In this document: piece after piece, positions 11,560 through 21,510 of the stretch
Position numbering within the stretch: the first letter of the stretch is position 1
Layout: every line of letters begins with the position of its first letter
NCBI GenBank assembly: GCA_035079385.1
Contig: JAVHKY010000025.1
Coordinates: 21,345,294 to 21,409,293 of the forward strand
DNA from: Aspidiotus rigidus
Taxonomy: Eukaryota; Arthropoda; Insecta; Hemiptera; Diaspididae
Length of the DNA: 64,000 nt
Direction of reading: 5' to 3'
The notes under the pieces: model-generated
What the model saw: the letters and a program-made list of their open reading frames with translations, nothing else
Databases searched by the model: none
Told to the model about the DNA's origin: nothing
Position numbers and translations under genes: made by a program

Positions 11560-12162
11560 ATCTCCTGTAAGTTACGTTGGACTAAACTCGCGGATAGAAT
11601 TACAACTTGTAAGCATCATAAGCAGCAAAGTGTCTAAAGGTTAATTTTTGAGGTAATGCAAAGTGGCATGAGAACATTGGCGCATGAGGGACCTCTGAGT
11701 CTTACAAATTGATACCACAAAGAGTTGAGTGTTATAGAAAATAAAGATCATATTTTATATCCTTTGTATGTGAATACAAACTACTTGAAATGGATGAGGT
11801 AACAAATCCCCTCCATTCTTCGATCGCAGATCTCATAATGTTTCCAACTCTTTGAAGAAAGGCGAGGTAATCATGTTGGATAGATGATTTTACAGACTAG
11901 GTGTCTTGAGGAAAAGATTATCAGTTTTTCTTCTTCGATCCGTCGATGAAAATCGGGATTTTCAAGAAAGGCGCAAACTCCGACCTACTTTCGAGATTGA
12001 AAAAATTTCAACTTTCAAGCTACGAGATATGTATGAAAGATCGCCCGCGATCTCCCGACCATTTTGTATAGGTAGCGTTGCACTAAACTCGCAGATAGAA
12101 TGTCGCTGTCGTAAAAGTTGAAAGAAGCCGAGCGTCTCAACGCTGGTGCTCATCGATTTAGC

Positions 12163-12197
<35 letters not shown>

Positions 12198-12540
12198 CTG
12201 ACGCGTCCACAAGTTTCTAAAGGGAACCTTTGAGGTGTTATGAAGCGGCATAAGGACAAGTTTGCGTGATGAACCTCTGAGTCTCACAAATCAATCAGCT
12301 ATTAAAGAAAATGGAATGTTTTAAAGAGTTTAGTCGTCGGAGGATCGGCCTGGCTTCCTTCTCTAGTAGAGGACTTTCTGAGAAGGGAGAGATGTTGGAA
12401 CGCAGGTGTACTGATGACCTTCTCTTGTTCGTTACTTTGCACTAAACTAAAGGATTACGCGAGCAGTCGAGAGTCGTTGGGCCGGTGCTTATCGATTGGC
12501 GTAAAAACAAGTTCAAATGACGAACCTTTGAGTCTCATAT
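11560..12540. repeat. Three diverged copies of one dispersed repeat
   Basis: Copies at about 11575-11715, 12070-12300 and 12435-12540 share, in order, ACTAAACTCGC(A/G)GATAGAAT, a GGTGCT(C/T)ATCGATT word, a word near AAGTTT or AAGTTCA, and GA(C/A)CT(C/T)TGAGTCT-ACAAAT. Related fragments occur at 231-355 and, inverted, at 49568-50018. The family is uncharacterised to me. Confidence 0.6.
12164..12197. repeat. Poly-T tract (34 T)
   Basis: An uninterrupted run of T inside the second copy of the dispersed repeat. It may be the poly-A end of a minus-strand retroposed piece, but no flanking duplication is evident. Confidence 0.9.
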
Positions 12541-12850
12541 ATATATAGGATCAGGAGGGCGACTTCGAGGAATTTCGATCTTGAACATACGTGAGAGGAG
12601 AGAAAGCTTGGAAAACTGTCGACTTCCGAGCTCTGTGAATAAATCAGGAGGACTTGAAAGAATTCCGACTTCTGAGTCATTCTTATATAATGCGAGGAGA
12701 TGAGTTGCGAAGGGATTTGAGAGAATTTTGACTTCAAGCAACGGACGAGAGGAGAGGAGCCTTGAGAAAATTCCGACCATTAAGCTAAATGGATCAGATA
12801 GAACTTCGAGCTTTGTATGCATATGGAGACCCAGTTTCTGAGACAGTTTC
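12541..12850. repeat. Degenerate copies of the GACTTGGAAAAATTTCGAC monomer family
   Basis: Several diverged units run in a row: GGCGACTTCGAGGAATTTCG, AAGCTTGGAAAACTGTCGAC, GACTTGAAAGAATTCCGAC, ATTTGAGAGAATTTTGAC and CCTTGAGAAAATTCCGACC. Each is followed by an (A/G)AGCT-type word and separated by GAGGAGA stretches. They match the monomers inside 6329-6694. Confidence 0.65.
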
Positions 12851-12999
12851 GAATTATCTATGCTCTATTCACGATGAGAGGGAAATCGACTTCCGGAGCA
12901 ACCTTCTTGATTCTGATTAGTGCTGTTTGTGAATTTGTGTCCGCTTCATACCACAATGTGCTCGAATTCTGCACAAAGTTGCTAATCAAAAATGTAGCA

Positions 13000-15732
13000 A
13001 AATTTCCCAAAAAGCGCCCGCTTAATAGAAATGTAGGTATATTATGGTCCATTTAGAATTACCGAAATTTATCGAATTCGTTTTCGGACTCTCAAAAACG
13101 TGTTCATTTCCACAGTAATCATCCGAAATTAAAACCACTCGAGCTATTCCTCGTTGGCATGTCACTAATGTAACCCAACACAAAACCGTAAAACCGCAGG
13201 AGTAGTCTAGACGCACCTTCCTCTCAGTTGCAGGTGAATTCGTATATGGTTCTCGTATGTATACCGCGTCCACTATCGATTCTTTCGAGTAAACTATTAA
13301 TTTCACCTAATTCGGAATTAAGCATCGCCATTTGGTGCGTTAAATCAGTCTCGAACGAGTCCGAATCGCAACAACGCTCGTGGAAGTATTTTATCTAGTA
13401 TTTATCTCGGGGAAATTTCTCATTGTCGCAGTGGTAAAAATTAGCCGGTGGTTCTTTTATCCGGCAAAACCATCTAAACGAAGTAGCCCGCGATGGTTGA
13501 ATGCCAAAATCCCCGAAATGCCATCTCGCCATCGGCAGCGTGTACAACGTAGCAGTCCGTTAAAGCCGTCTTATCTGCGCGCTAACGGTTACAGTTTTAT
13601 CATTGTTTATTTGATGTGTCACGTCACACCAGGCCAAAATTGCTACTTTCCTGATACGCTTAGCCGCGGCAAATGGAAGATACAGCATAAAATCGTAAAT
13701 ACGTGTACACGGTGCGTCGCTGATTGGTTTAAAAACGATGCTGTATTGTTGTTGCGAAAAAGCTATTTGTTTCGTTTTGGCAATTGGCGTACTGGTGCAT
13801 GGCGCTCGGGGTAATCTGCGTCGCTCTCTAGGAATTACTTCCTAAATTCGGAAGCATTATGCCGGCGCGTGAAAGTGAAAACGACGCTATAAGGAGCGCA
13901 GGAAAGAGAGAATGGCCCCGTTTAACGTGCCCCAATATTTCACGAAACAAGTCTGATTAATGAAAAATAAAAGCGAGAAAGAAGAAGAAGAATAAGTCAA
14001 TGAGCGACGAGTAATGAAATGGAAAGTTCGGTGAAATATACGAGTACTATGTAGGATAGTCACACGAGTCGAGAAACGACGAAGAAATAAAGAAATGAGA
14101 GAGAATCCCAAATGGAAGGGGGTGCGCGCACGTTACGACCGGGCGGGGTGTACGAAAAAATACTTCGGTACTGTAGAAGTCAAATTAATCTGTACGAAAT
14201 AAAATGCGAGATCATCGAAACGTGAAGGGTACAATTTGTTCAATTACACTACTGCAGCGGAGATGAGTTTTAACGAGACCAGTAGATCTTTAAATTGGTT
14301 ACTTACAGGTCAGTTCTCGTTATACAGTATGAGAAAATGGTGAAGAGGTACTTAAGAGCGACGCCGAATACGTGATTCTTTTATGGAATTAAGTAAAGCC
14401 CCTTCTTATCCTGTGTAGCACTTCGTTGAACCGATTAAATTCGAAAATTAAGAGAAACAGTTTCAATCGTGAGAGGAAACTCGAGAAAAAACTCGGGAGA
14501 GGAGGGGGTGCACAGAACGGGGACAGAAAACTGATGGTAACCTACTAACTACTGGGTGTACAGTATACGAGAGTAAAAAAAAAAAAAATCTACGGCCTTA
14601 GTAATAGCATGCACAGTTGGTCTGCATTACGGAAAGAAATGCGAAGAAAAAAAAAAGACACAGAAGAAAACTCTTAATCCCTATTCCGAATGCAACGTTT
14701 TAAATATGTCTGCCAGCGGTACAGGATTAACGATTTCTCTACAAGCCAAGTCGGGTCTCGAGGTTGATTCGAAAGTGTCCAGGAATTCGAAATACAAACC
14801 GCATCCCTTCGCATGTATAGCGACGGGGAACTGTACTAAATTAGTGAAGCGACAAATCAATTTCGAATACTTTGTATAAATACTTGATTGGATACGCGAT
14901 TAGAAAATTTTCTATTCGAGCTAGCTGTTCTTGTAAAAGATTTTCGGTTTATCGTGTTAAAACAGAGGACACGTATATATAGATATAGAATCCCATATAC
15001 ACTCGGTAATATCATCACAAACTTTTCCTTTTTATCTGCCAAAAATAATTCGCTTTAAAACGTATAATAGTATTGCCAAGATTTGTATGAATGTACGTTG
15101 CCATGGTTTTTCTTTTGCGAAAAATCTTGTTTCCAACTCTTTTCTTCGAATTAGGATGGGATTCGTGAGCTAAATTGATTAACTCTTCACTAAGTAAATT
15201 ATATCAGTTCACGAACTCGAGAAATTTAAATTCACTTTACTTTGCGAGAATCACGAGCCGATGGTAAACAAAGTTTTCGGGCTTGTTGACAAAAGAAAGA
15301 ACAAAGTAGATGATGGGTACAGTTAGAAAGCATTGGAATGGAGACAGGAAAAGAGAAACTTATCATCAAGAAAAATGAATATTACGTGAAGATGAAAAAT
15401 AATATAGAGCTTGAAGTTCATTGCGAAACGGAAATGGAGGGAGATTTTGGAAATGTGTGTCGGGACTCCAGAAAAGGTTTGTATTTGGGCATCGACATAG
15501 GTGGGTGCCATGTTTGAAAAATTGCTGGTATCTTCTTTTTCTTATGCGCTATGATTCTTCAGAATTGTACGAATGTGACAATTCTAATTTATAGAGTTCG
15601 ATATACTCGCTCTCTTTTATACCCTTGCTATGAAAGGATCGAATGAAAGACATTTCGAGCGAATTAAATATTTATTGGTCCTCTTGCATAATCAACTCCT
15701 CTAATTTACTTTTTTTTCTATTACTGTTTCAG
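13000..15732. other. Unique-looking CpG-richer block upstream of the first recognised exon
   Basis: No transposon signature. 13340-13820 is less AT-rich and contains a reverse CCAAT word (CTGATTGG, 13720-13727) and TGTGTCACGTCACACC, but I cannot identify a transcription start. A 144-codon frame (13380-13814) has no recognisable domain. I looked here for an RRM1 exon of the TIA-1/Rox8 gene and did not find one; that exon may lie before the window. Confidence 0.4.
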
Positions 15733-15820
15733 AACATCACCATATTTTTGTTGGTGATTTAAGTCCAGAAATAGAAACGCAATTACTTAGAGATGCATTT
15801 GCTCCGTTTGGCGAGATTTC
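15733..15820 (+). CDS. Rox8: TIA-1/TIAR/Rox8-like RNA-binding protein, exon with first part of RRM2
   Basis: Internal exon of 88 bp. The acceptor follows a T-rich tract ending GTTTCAG, and the donor is GTAAGT at 15821. After two leading bases that complete a split codon, it encodes [20 protein letters not shown] and then AFAPFGEI, ending two bases into a Ser codon. IFVGDL is the RNP2 motif of an RRM. The residues match the start of RRM2 in TIA-1/TIAR (nucleolysin) proteins, which bind U-rich RNA to control alternative splicing and translation (stress granules). Drosophila's orthologue is Rox8. The reading phase joins exactly to 32978. The preceding RRM1 exon(s) were not found in the window. 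Confidence 0.93.
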
Positions 15821-16139
15821 GTAAGTACCCTTGATTGAATTATGATTATAGTTGGTTCAAATTCCGTTCTCAGGGGCTGTTATCGCGAATCGTAGTCTAT
15901 GTGGGTTGCTTTTGAAACGGGTAAAAAATGTTGGTTTGAATGATCACAGATTGAATGTTCGAAAAATTCGGAGTCTTAGTGGATTAGAGTGTAATGGAAA
16001 GTGATTCGAAGTCGTATATTTGTTTTTGATGTTTCAATCTTTATGCTACAAACAAAGAGAGCATGTCGTTTGCGATCGATCTTGCCAAGATGAGCGAACG
16101 ACGCTTTGGTTATGAGCAGAAGAATGTAGGAATGTGAAC

Positions 16140-16262
16140 CTCTCAACTCCGGGCTGGTGATCTTGGGACTCCGAGGAATTTCGACCTTTGAGTTACTCTT
16201 ATGGGAGGGGATCTTGGACTTTTAATTTTTCGGAATATAGAAATGAAGGGAGCTTGGAAAAT
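16140..16262. repeat. Fragment of the GACTTGG/GGAATTTCGACC monomer family
   Basis: Words ATCTTGGGACTCCGAGGAAT, TTTCGACCTTTGAG, GGGAGGGGATCTTGGAC and AGGGAGCTTGGAAAAT follow the monomer order seen at 6411-6606, but are diverged. Confidence 0.55.
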
Positions 16263-16615
16263 AGTGACAATAAAACGCCTGCAGACTGGAGTGTGATTCT
16301 GAAAAGCTGCCTTCGAGTATTTAGGCCTATTGTATATAATGTTCAGTTATCAAAATCTGTAATAGAGGTTCCTTCTTGTATGCTTAGTGCGATAGACGAA
16401 AGTTTTTAGAATCTCCCTCTTTTCATACAACTGGATGATGGTCTTATTTTTTCAAGCCCCCATTCTGTTTTATGAAGGTCGATGATCGCCCTCTCTCCGT
16501 TTAGTGTAGAACGACTATAGTATAGTACTAGAAAGAGTTTCAGCTTTGGCAACAAGGTCTATTAAATCGTTTGTGAATACGAGTGGTATGTGAAAATAAC
16601 GGCCCGACCCTGCTT

Positions 16616-16771
16616 GTTATCTTGAGAATACACAAAAATGATAGCCTTTGGTTGCACACAGAAATGATGGACGCTAAAAGGACAAGCTTTTGACTACACA
16701 AAAATTACATGACTTGTTTTTTGTGAAAATGCAAAATGTTAGGCTATTGGCTACGCAAAAATAACAGTATA
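16616..16771. repeat. Degenerate short tandem repeat
   Basis: Units of roughly 38-50 bp repeat the pattern GGCTA or TGACTACAC/GCAAAAAT(A/G)A with diverged spacers (about 16630, 16655, 16695, 16750). This is a weak array of perhaps four units. Confidence 0.4.
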
Positions 16772-17223
16772 GCTGGAAGGTCGAAATTTGTTCCAAATTC
16801 ATCAGCTTGGAAGAAGAAACTTTCCCAAGTCGCCGTCCTTTATTGGCCAAATGACGAAATTTTTTCCGATTTTTTTTTCTGAAGAATTTCGATTGAATAA
16901 TTATTGTTCTTAATCGATCAAGATATTCGGAGCAGTGGCGCCCCTAGTCAAATCATGATTCAGTTTCTCTTCTCCGCTGATTAAATTCTTGTCCGTATTT
17001 TAATATCAGTCCATAACGTATTTTTATTTTCGCTAATCCACAACTTTTCTGATTTTTCTACCGAATTTTTACGCCCTCTGAAATCTTACGCCCCAATGCG
17101 AATACCTATTTTGCTTAGGTCTAATACGCTGCTGGGTCCGAAGAATTTCTGGCCCTATCAATGTTATCACATTTTAAGCATTGGTAGAAAGTGACCGAAA
17201 TCTTTGACAAAGCGGCTGCTTCG

Positions 17224-17239
17224 CCCCCCCCCCCCCCCC
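17224..17239. repeat. Poly-C tract (16 C)
   Basis: An uninterrupted C run, unusual in this AT-rich sequence. Probably slippage-derived. Confidence 0.9.
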
Positions 17240-17856
17240 ACTTACGACTTATCTTATTCTTCTGCCAATATAACTTAGTTGGACTTGTTTGATCTATTGT
17301 CTTCCTCTCCGTCTTTCCCTACCAATATAATGTTGATACCTGTCGTACTACTATATTGATCCCTTAGGCTTCTCTCCTTGGCATACCACTCCCTCCCCTC
17401 AGACTGATTTGATCAATTATCTTCCTTTCCTTCATCTTTCTCCTCTAGTGATATAGAGTCGTCAAGAGTAGAATCGAATCCTCATAATTAAGAGAGGGAG
17501 TTTCCGAAAACAAGTAACAAATTAAAAGGCAAGAAAGAACTGATTTAAAAGACACGCTTCCAAAAGCAAAGGTACTATTGTGACCAACAGTACGAACATC
17601 ATTGGGCAACTGTCGATCCTCGTTGTGTTCATAATTGTAAAAATAGGAAACGATCGGTGTGAGATAAATACAATTCATATCATTAAGAAGGTTGATTTTG
17701 GGATTGAATGCCTCTCTGACTGCCTCGACATTACCCACCCAAATCTTCATTAGTAGAAAATACCCACTATTGTTCCTTAATTCCAAATTTTTGGCATCAC
17801 TTATGAAAAAACCTACCCCACCACAATTTGAGAACAATTAAAAGTAAGCCCATCTC

Positions 17857-18125
17857 TTGAGTCTTCCTCAAACAGAAACTCCCACCATGAAGAAGTCATT
17901 TTATCCCGTCTCAGGATTGGTCGCAACCAACTCCTCCTTGGTCTCCATGCCTGACAGTCTTGTCATCTTTTCTCATGCCCTGCCCTCCAAAACCGACGGA
18001 CTTTCTATAAAGCGTACTCTCTTTAAACCTATGTAACCATTCTGAAATAATATTCAGCTCCCTTAGCTACCTCCGTTCCAACTACTTCTGCCCATTACTT
18101 TAATTTCCCTCGTGAGCAGTCGTAT
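17857..18125 (+). pseudogene. Jockey/I-type non-LTR retrotransposon C-terminal (RNase H-tail) remnant
   Basis: Translation around 17880-17950 gives HHEEVILSRLRIGRNQLLLG. This resembles the region after the RNase H domain in Jockey-, R1- and I-like elements, where an (S)xxxEVxLxRLRIGHTRLTHG-type block precedes a zinc-knuckle tail. Stop codons and shifts follow quickly and the cysteine knuckle is not intact. It points opposite to the LINE that begins at 18128, so it is a separate, very short relic. No flanking duplication seen. Confidence 0.5.
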
Positions 18126-18158
18126 AGCTTGTTCTTGTTCTTGTTCTTCTTCTTTGAA

Positions 18159-18776
18159 CTATGAAGTGTAGGCAGGACTGCCTGTAGCTGTATTTGTGCC
18201 TGAATCTCTGGACGACGTGTCTAATATCCTCCTCGTAGGTCTTCCTCTGCTTCTCTTACCATCCGGTGTGTACTTCCATATCTGCTTTGGTGATCGTTCA
18301 TCCGGCATTCTCCCCACATGTTTTCTCCAATTCTTCCTGTAGCTTTTGATCTTTTCCATTACTGACTTAGCTTCCAGTTCTTCCATTATTTTTGTATTTC
18401 TTTTCTTGTCCAATCTCGTATATCCCGCGGTCGCTCTCATGAACTTCATTTCCGCTGCGGATATTCGTTTTTTTTTTACATTTTTTGGGAGTGCCCAAAC
18501 TTCGCTTCCATAAAGTAATACCGGGCGAGCCAGGATGTTGTAGGATCTGATACGCGTTTCTCTTCTGACGTTCGGCATGGCTCTATTTAGCGCTCCTGAC
18601 ACTTTTAGGAATTTTGCTATTTTTGAATCGACATCTGCTTCACCCAGATATGAAATTTCACAACCTAAATACTCGAAAGATTTTATTTGTTCTATGGTTC
18701 GATTTCTTATCACTATTTTGCTGCGTACTGGCTCTTTTCCCCTGAAAGCCATTACCTTGGTCTTTTCAATTGACAT
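18159..18776 (-). pseudogene. LINE polyprotein, RT thumb and C-terminal region (frameshifted)
   Basis: A 205-codon frame that continues the RT directly after the FADD region. It begins MSIEKTKVMAFRGKE, then has an FEYLGCEISYLGE motif, the block VLLYGSEVWAL, and an AAEMKFMRATAGYTRLDKKR helix, all typical of the post-catalytic region of non-LTR retrotransposon polyproteins. A GRPTRRILD ending follows. The final residues before the stop differ from the usual tail and may reflect decay. It is displaced by one frame from the upstream segment ending at 18779. Confidence 0.85.
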
Positions 18777-18778
18777 TC

Positions 18779-19513
18779 TCAGCTTGTATTCTTCTGTGCT
18801 TTTTTCCAGATTGAATATTCGGCGAGGATGGCTTGGTCATCCGCGAAGAGTACTGTTTTAATCTTATCTCCTCCCAAGGTAATTCCTTGAGGGGTTTTCC
18901 TTTGCCAAATTTTAATCATGTCATCAAGATATATATTGAATAGTACACATGAAAGAGGGCACCCTTGTCTTACCCCTCGACTTATCCTTCTTGTTGTGGA
19001 TTCTTTGTCAGTTTTCACTTTGATTTTGTTGTTTTCGTAAATTCTTTCTAAGAATTGGCAAATATGTTCATCTATTTCCACTTCGCTTAATATTTCGAAG
19101 AGTTTCCTTCTTATAACTGTATCGTACGCTTTTTCTAGGTCTACAAAGCAGATATGAGTTTCTAGGTTGTATTCTCTTCTTTTTTCCATTAACATCTTGA
19201 CAGTGAAGACCCCATCGATGCAGAATCTCCCCTTCCTAGATCCATTCTGGCACTCGAGCATTCTAGGATCCATGTGGTTGTCGATTCTTCGAGCTATCAT
19301 TCTGGCCAATAATTTATAGCCACAGCTCAGCAAGCTTATTCCTCTGTAGTTGTCCAGGTCGTTTCGATCGCCTTTCTTGTGGATAGGGATTACAATGGCA
19401 TATTCAAAGTCTTCCGGTATTTGTTTTCTCTTTACCATATTGTTGAAGAGTTTTAGAAGTCTATCTTTAAATTTCTGAGTTGAGTCCTTATGTATATCCT
19501 GGTGCTTTGGCAT
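18779..19513 (-). pseudogene. LINE reverse transcriptase core (frameshifted)
   Basis: A 244-codon frame with the ordered RT motifs: YRGISLLSCGYKLLARMIA (RT 1-2 region), NGSRKGRFCIDGVF, CFVDLEKAYDTV with the catalytic Asp of motif A, RGVRQGCPLSCVLFNIYLDD (motif B region), and VLFADDQAILAE with the FADD catalytic pair. All three catalytic Asp positions are present. The frame breaks after FADDQAILAE, so no functional enzyme could be made. RT copies the element's RNA at a nicked chromosomal target. Confidence 0.92.
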
Positions 19514-20245
19514 TTTTTGATTTTTTTAATGCTTCCTCGAGTTCGCTTCTCGTGAATTCTTCGAAATCTTCATCCAGGCTTTTTTGCTCTCTTATATTCT
19601 TTTCTTCCTCCTCATCTAACCAATGTTTTTCGAAGTAATCTGCCATTTTTTCACATTCTGAAGGGGCTATTTTTGCTTTTTGCACTTCGTTTGCTGCTAT
19701 TCTTTTTATTATTTTGTAAACTTTCGGACGTGTTTTATGTCATAATCTAAATTTGCTACGAATTTCTCCCAGCTCTGTCTCCTTATTTTCCGCACCATTG
19801 ATTTCACTGTGCGTATCTCTTTAGCGTATTCATGCTTATCTTCAACTTTCTGCGACTTCAACCACTTCTTCCAGGCTATTTGTTTTTGTTTGATAGCTTC
19901 TGCTATCTCTTCGTTCCAGATGGGGATTTTCTTGGGATCCTTGTTTTTATTTCTCCTTCCTAGGGCTTCATCTGCTGCTGCCATGAGTATTCGTTTTATA
20001 TTGTCCCACTCTTCATTTATGTCGTCTGATATGGGGTTTTTCATCTCATTAATTTCCATCCTCCTCTTTAGAAGCCATTGTGTGGTAGGGTCGCTCAGGG
20101 AATGTATATTCAGCACCATTGCTTTTTTGAGTTTTTTTCTTTCTTTTATTTTTCCTTCCTTCAACCTGAGTTCTGCTTCTAATAATCGATGGTCTGTTTC
20201 TACGTTCCACTCTCGGCGTGTTCTGACATCCAGCACCACTTTTTT
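19488..20245 (-). pseudogene. LINE endonuclease end and RT linker (two broken frames)
   Basis: Two minus-strand frames (19709-20239 and 19488-19685) cover the stretch between endonuclease and RT. The first starts within the endonuclease C-terminus and continues as a Lys/Glu-rich linker with ...DEALGRRNK and PIWNEEIAEAIKQKQIAWKK, a block common before the RT of such elements. The second contains a DEDFEEFTRSELEEALKKSK segment that normally directly precedes RT motif 1. One frameshift separates the two frames, and a second separates them from the RT core. Confidence 0.85.
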
Positions 20246-20489
20246 TGCGTCTTCGTTTGCAATAACATAGTAGAAAAAAAAGTTGAGTGATAGTTGTAGT
20301 ATTTACCGAAGATTTTTCGGCCCACATAGTAGCTATTCGTACCTTTACGACAGAAACAGACAAAGAAGGACGTATACAAGATCATGAAACAAGCAGTGAT
20401 AAGAGATGATATCTCAACAAGACAAGAGAAATCAATCGACGCGACGCTTTCGAACCTTGCCAGTTCACCAGGGCTAAGCAAAACTCTGT

Positions 20490-21510
20490 TCTAGAAATTT
20501 AAGTTTTTATTATTCCATAATGTGATCGAATCCTTGAGACTAATAGCTTTATACTAGTGACGGATACTCACGAGAGTAAAAGCAAACAACAGAAAATTAC
20601 TCACGAGAGTAAAGAAAGTTGCAAAAACCGCAGAAATAAATTGGACTACCTCGAAGCGCTTTCAGTTAAAAAACCATCTTCAGCGAGAACAAGAAAGCAA
20701 CTGACCCAAAGATAAAACGGTACAACGACACCAACTCGAGACAAAAAGGAAGAACTAATCATCGAGTTGTGACTCAGTCATAAACAAGCTCGATCAGACC
20801 TTCGTCCGGTATATGCCTGTTCAGCACGATGACACTACCAGTATTCCATGACGAATGATTTCTATGTCCTTGTGGAGAAGCACTAGAGAACCCTCCCGGA
20901 AGGTATGCCCACTGGTGATAAAGTGGTCAGCGAATGCCGAAACTCCCTCGCTGCCCTTCTCCCAGGCCTTCTTATGTTCAGCCACTCTGATCTTCAACTG
21001 CCGACCAGTCTCACCGATATGAACACCCTTACAATCCTTACATTCTAACCCACATATCCCACTCCTCTCCTCCTCAAGAACTCGGTCTTTCAGCTTAACG
21101 AACAACCCTTTGACTGTAACGGGATTGTAGAACGCAGGCTGAAAACCGAAGCGGCGAAGGGCCCATCCTAACCAGACGGAGAACTTTCCCAAGAAAGGGA
21201 GCCGTATCCACCGAAATTTCTCCCGGCTCATGGAGCGGGCCGGGGAGGGAGGTAGTAGGGTCGAGGTGCTTCCAAACAACCCTCCTACGAACCATCGCGT
21301 CTATTAGATCTAATTTGATCAACGAAATCCGCAAATACTATGGCATTGATGATCTTCTTTTTGATTTGAGGAGGTATTTGAGAATCCAAGGTTCAAAGAT
21401 GCTATTTCGCTTTCATCTAGAGATGTGTCTGAGAGGTTTACAACTCGTTCATAAAAATGAGTATCTGGTTTTCCTTGATTCCTTCGCGAGGTAGGACCTA
21501 GAGCGACCAA
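20490..21510 (-). mobile_element. Internally deleted Penelope-like element (PLE)
   Basis: On the minus strand, 21319-21510 carries RVVNLSDTSLDESEIASLNL, a block found near the N-terminus of PLE polyproteins. 20821-21279 carries the C-terminal linker (LPFLGKFSVWLG, RRFGFQPAFYN) and the GIY-YIG endonuclease. The reverse transcriptase between them is missing, so this is a deletion derivative. The 3' flank (20490-20820) holds a hammerhead-like CTGAAGA...GAAA pattern at 20660-20683 and two direct copies of ACTCACGAGAGTAAA (20566-20580, 20599-20613), consistent with PLE terminal structures. Confidence 0.8.
20821..21279 (-). pseudogene. PLE GIY-YIG endonuclease fragment
   Basis: A 152-codon frame. 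The GIY-YIG module reads GICGLECKDCKGVHIGETGR: the two tyrosines of the family's GIY and YIG are replaced by Cys and His, which would likely abolish nicking. The downstream KIRVAEHKKAWEKG, a SAFADHFITSGH segment and a final acidic/hydrophobic stretch match the rest of the domain, including the conserved His after ADH. The Cys pair CxxC ahead of the YIG site is typical of PLE endonucleases. The N-terminal Met is within older sequence and is arbitrary. Confidence 0.85.

Larger units (their letters stand above)
18128..20245 (-). mobile_element. 5'-truncated non-LTR retrotransposon (LINE)
   Basis: About 2.1 kb on the minus strand. It starts within the last residues of the endonuclease domain (20239: ...VETDHRLLEAEL..., matching the SDH-type end of AP endonucleases) and runs through the reverse transcriptase and a C-terminal region to a simple GAACAA/GAA-type tail at about 18128-18155. 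The coding body is broken by frameshifts near 19.69, 19.50 and 18.78 kb. A truncated 5' end, simple-sequence 3' tail and broken frames fit a dead-on-arrival LINE copy inserted in the host intron. The clade is uncertain; the C-terminal half resembles craniofacial-development-protein-2/RTE-like or L1-like insect elements. Confidence 0.9.

Noticed and set aside
13380..13814. 144-codon frame that might be a gene
   Set aside because: No recognised domain, no splice or start support, and no conserved motif; compatible with chance in a less AT-rich block.
20200..20481. 93-codon minus-strand frame upstream of the LINE
   Set aside because: Falls in the PLE terminal region and the LINE truncation junction; no domain.
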